This document shows, piece by piece, positions 63,134 through 64,000 of a stretch of DNA of 64,000 nt. The stretch is from the NCBI RefSeq assembly GCF_038051995.1, contig NZ_CP150290.1:979501-1043500 (forward strand), written 5' to 3'. Both the position numbers and the translations under genes were made by a program. The stretch is from Paenibacillus sp. FSL H8-0537. Lineage in GTDB: Bacteria > Bacillota > Bacilli > Paenibacillales > Paenibacillaceae. The notes under the pieces were generated by a model that was given only the letters and a program-made list of their open reading frames with translations, did not search any database and had not been told where the DNA came from. The stretch's first letter is position 1; each line of letters begins with the position of its first letter.

Positions 63134-63412
63134 ATGGCTTTAGAGCAGGTTTACGATGGATTGCAGCGGCTGCGCAGCTGGTTTGAGGAGCTGCTGCTTC
63201 GTGGGACCGCGCAGCTTGCCTTGAAGGATATCGAATGGCTGGAGCGGGAGGCGGAGGAAGCTGCCCGCTTGCAAATGGACTTTCTGTCTACGCTGCTCAA
63301 GCAAGTAGCCAGTGAAGGGCGCAAAATGGTGCTGGGAGGCGGGGAGGAGCAGCAATTGCTTCTTCATAGCTCCCGTCTTTATCAGTATGTTCAGCTTGCT
63401 GAGCAGAAGTAA
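63134..63412 (+). CDS. Small helical protein of unknown family at the end of the MoxR operon (92 residues)
   Basis: Starts at ATG 63134, after AAAAAGGAGCGG; a TTG at 63113 precedes that site. It is predicted as one long helical pair (LEQVYDGLQRLRSWFEELLL; LKDIEWLEREAEEAARLQMDFLSTLLKQVA) with an acidic middle and a short C-terminal strand/helix. It follows the SWIM gene by 34 bases and is ahead of the operon terminator, so it belongs to the cluster. I did not recognise a family. It could be a dedicated partner of one of the large proteins. Confidence 0.75.
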   Translation: MALEQVYDGLQRLRSWFEELLLRGTAQLALKDIEWLEREAEEAARLQMDFLSTLLKQVASEGRKMVLGGGEEQQLLLHSSRLYQYVQLAEQK

Positions 63413-63475
63413 CAAGCCTCCTTGCGTTAGGAAGGCTATCAGCTTGCTAGCTGGAGCCTCTTCCAGCATGCCAAA

Positions 63476-63527
63476 AGAAGGAACCGGACACTGCGGCGCT
63501 GCGCAGGTCGGTTCCTTCTCTTTTTTT
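63476..63527 (+). terminator. Terminator of the MoxR operon
   Basis: AGAAGGAACCGGAC pairs with GTCGGTTCCTTCT (one bulged base), with a GC-rich loop and seven T. Confidence 0.9.
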
Positions 63528-63548
63528 GGAATATGGATGTAATATAGC

Positions 63549-64000
63549 TTATTCTGCAAGCGGAATGAGGATGGTAAATTTTGGGTTAGGAGCATAAGGA
63601 TCACGGCCCATCGGATAAAATTCCAAATGCGTCAAGCCATCCGAAAGCGGCCTATGTCCGTTTTGTTTGATCCAGTTATACACGTATTTGTAGGAAGCTT
63701 CTATGTTTTCGTTCGCGTGATGATCGTATGTGGCATACGTCAGATGAGGAATAGAGAGACTGTACATGCCTTCGGGCACACAGCCTACTGCCTCTGCCTG
63801 AACGGCCGCATAATGAGTAAAGCCTGTATTTGTCGTGTGAAAAGAAAGCCCGAGCAGCTTATTGCGCTCCCGCACATGGTTGATTTCCGTTACACGCTGC
63901 TGCAATTGCTTCTGAATGTCTTTGATTCTGCCTGCTGCTGCTTCGGCAAAGGTACCTTCCCATTGTAGTCCTACGACGTGAAAAGCTTCGCGCTCTGTAA
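63549..64000 (-). CDS. GyrI-like / AraC-type effector-binding domain protein (cut by window edge)
   Basis: Read on the minus strand; the frame stays open to the right edge (upstream of the TTG at 63905 it continues as REAFHVVGLQWEGTFAEAAAG), so the start lies beyond the window. The visible ~150 residues match the two-repeat effector-binding fold of GyrI/BmrR/Rob: GTFAEAAAGRIKDIQKQLQQR, SFHTTNTGFTHYAAVQ, SLSIPHLTYATYDHHA, IEASYKYVYNWIKQNGHRP and LEFYPMGRDPYAPNPKF, with Glu/Tyr residues lining the ligand pocket. It may be a free-standing effector-binding protein or the C-terminal domain of an AraC/MerR regulator. It converges on the MoxR operon. Confidence 0.85.
   Translation of the reverse strand, partial: TEREAFHVVGLQWEGTFAEAAAGRIKDIQKQLQQRVTEINHVRERNKLLGLSFHTTNTGFTHYAAVQAEAVGCVPEGMYSLSIPHLTYATYDHHANENIEASYKYVYNWIKQNGHRPLSDGLTHLEFYPMGRDPYAPNPKFTILIPLAE

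Overview
The window comes from a Gram-positive, spore-former-type Firmicute and looks most like Paenibacillus. Pointers are balanced to slightly high GC, strong AGGAGG ribosome sites with ATG, GTG and TTG starts, YesM/YesN two-component systems driving LplB/LplC-type ABC importers, a BlaI/M56 pair, and a GH9 + GH48 cellulase pair with CBM3 modules. This assignment is an inference from gene content. No rRNA, tRNA, CRISPR array or complete insertion sequence was seen.

Layout. 0-3.9 kb: end of a sensor kinase, galU, then a BlaI repressor and M56 metallopeptidase followed by a membrane-anchored YceI protein; identical BlaI-type dyads precede blaI and yceI. 4-8.2 kb: an AraR-like repressor, a gene-poor stretch with AraR-type operators and a large nested hairpin, then a zinc-ribbon membrane protein and a HtrA-like protease. 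8.2-14.8 kb: a YesN/YesM-type system divergent from a three-gene ABC sugar-importer operon. 14.8-21.1 kb: a Pro/Gly-repeat surface-type protein, sodA, a GNAT enzyme, ntdP, signal peptidase I, queG, a YneF protein and folE. 21.6-29.4 kb: secreted GH9 and GH48 cellulases and an orphan AraC-type response regulator. 29.5-47.5 kb: mostly housekeeping and small accessory genes (alpha/beta hydrolase, IclR regulator, DUF4358 protein with an apparent AUA start, YetF-like protein, acnA, amidase, ddl, uvsE, TauE-type exporter, inositol monophosphatase, Rpn nuclease, coaA, hemL, LytR-CpsA-Psr protein). 47.8-52.8 kb: an ABC-2 exporter, bcp and a serine hydrolase.

53.1-63.4 kb holds the most unusual block: a tight six-gene operon encoding a MoxR-type AAA+ ATPase, a DUF5682 protein, a VWA (MIDAS) protein with a Glu-His repeat, a 1181-residue DUF4132 protein, a SWIM zinc-finger protein and a 92-residue protein of unknown family. 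From memory the first five classes resemble the uncharacterised yehI/L/M/P/Q genes of E. coli; the biological role is unknown. The right edge cuts a GyrI-like effector-binding protein.

Outside genes, the strongest signals are a dispersed ~105-nt repeat present three times (17.4, 21.2 and 36.2 kb) with compensatory base changes in its stems, a 132-nt nested palindrome at 5.4 kb, a 112-bp MITE-like element at 18.7 kb, and several regulator operators. All calls were made by eye from the sequence; no search or alignment was run.
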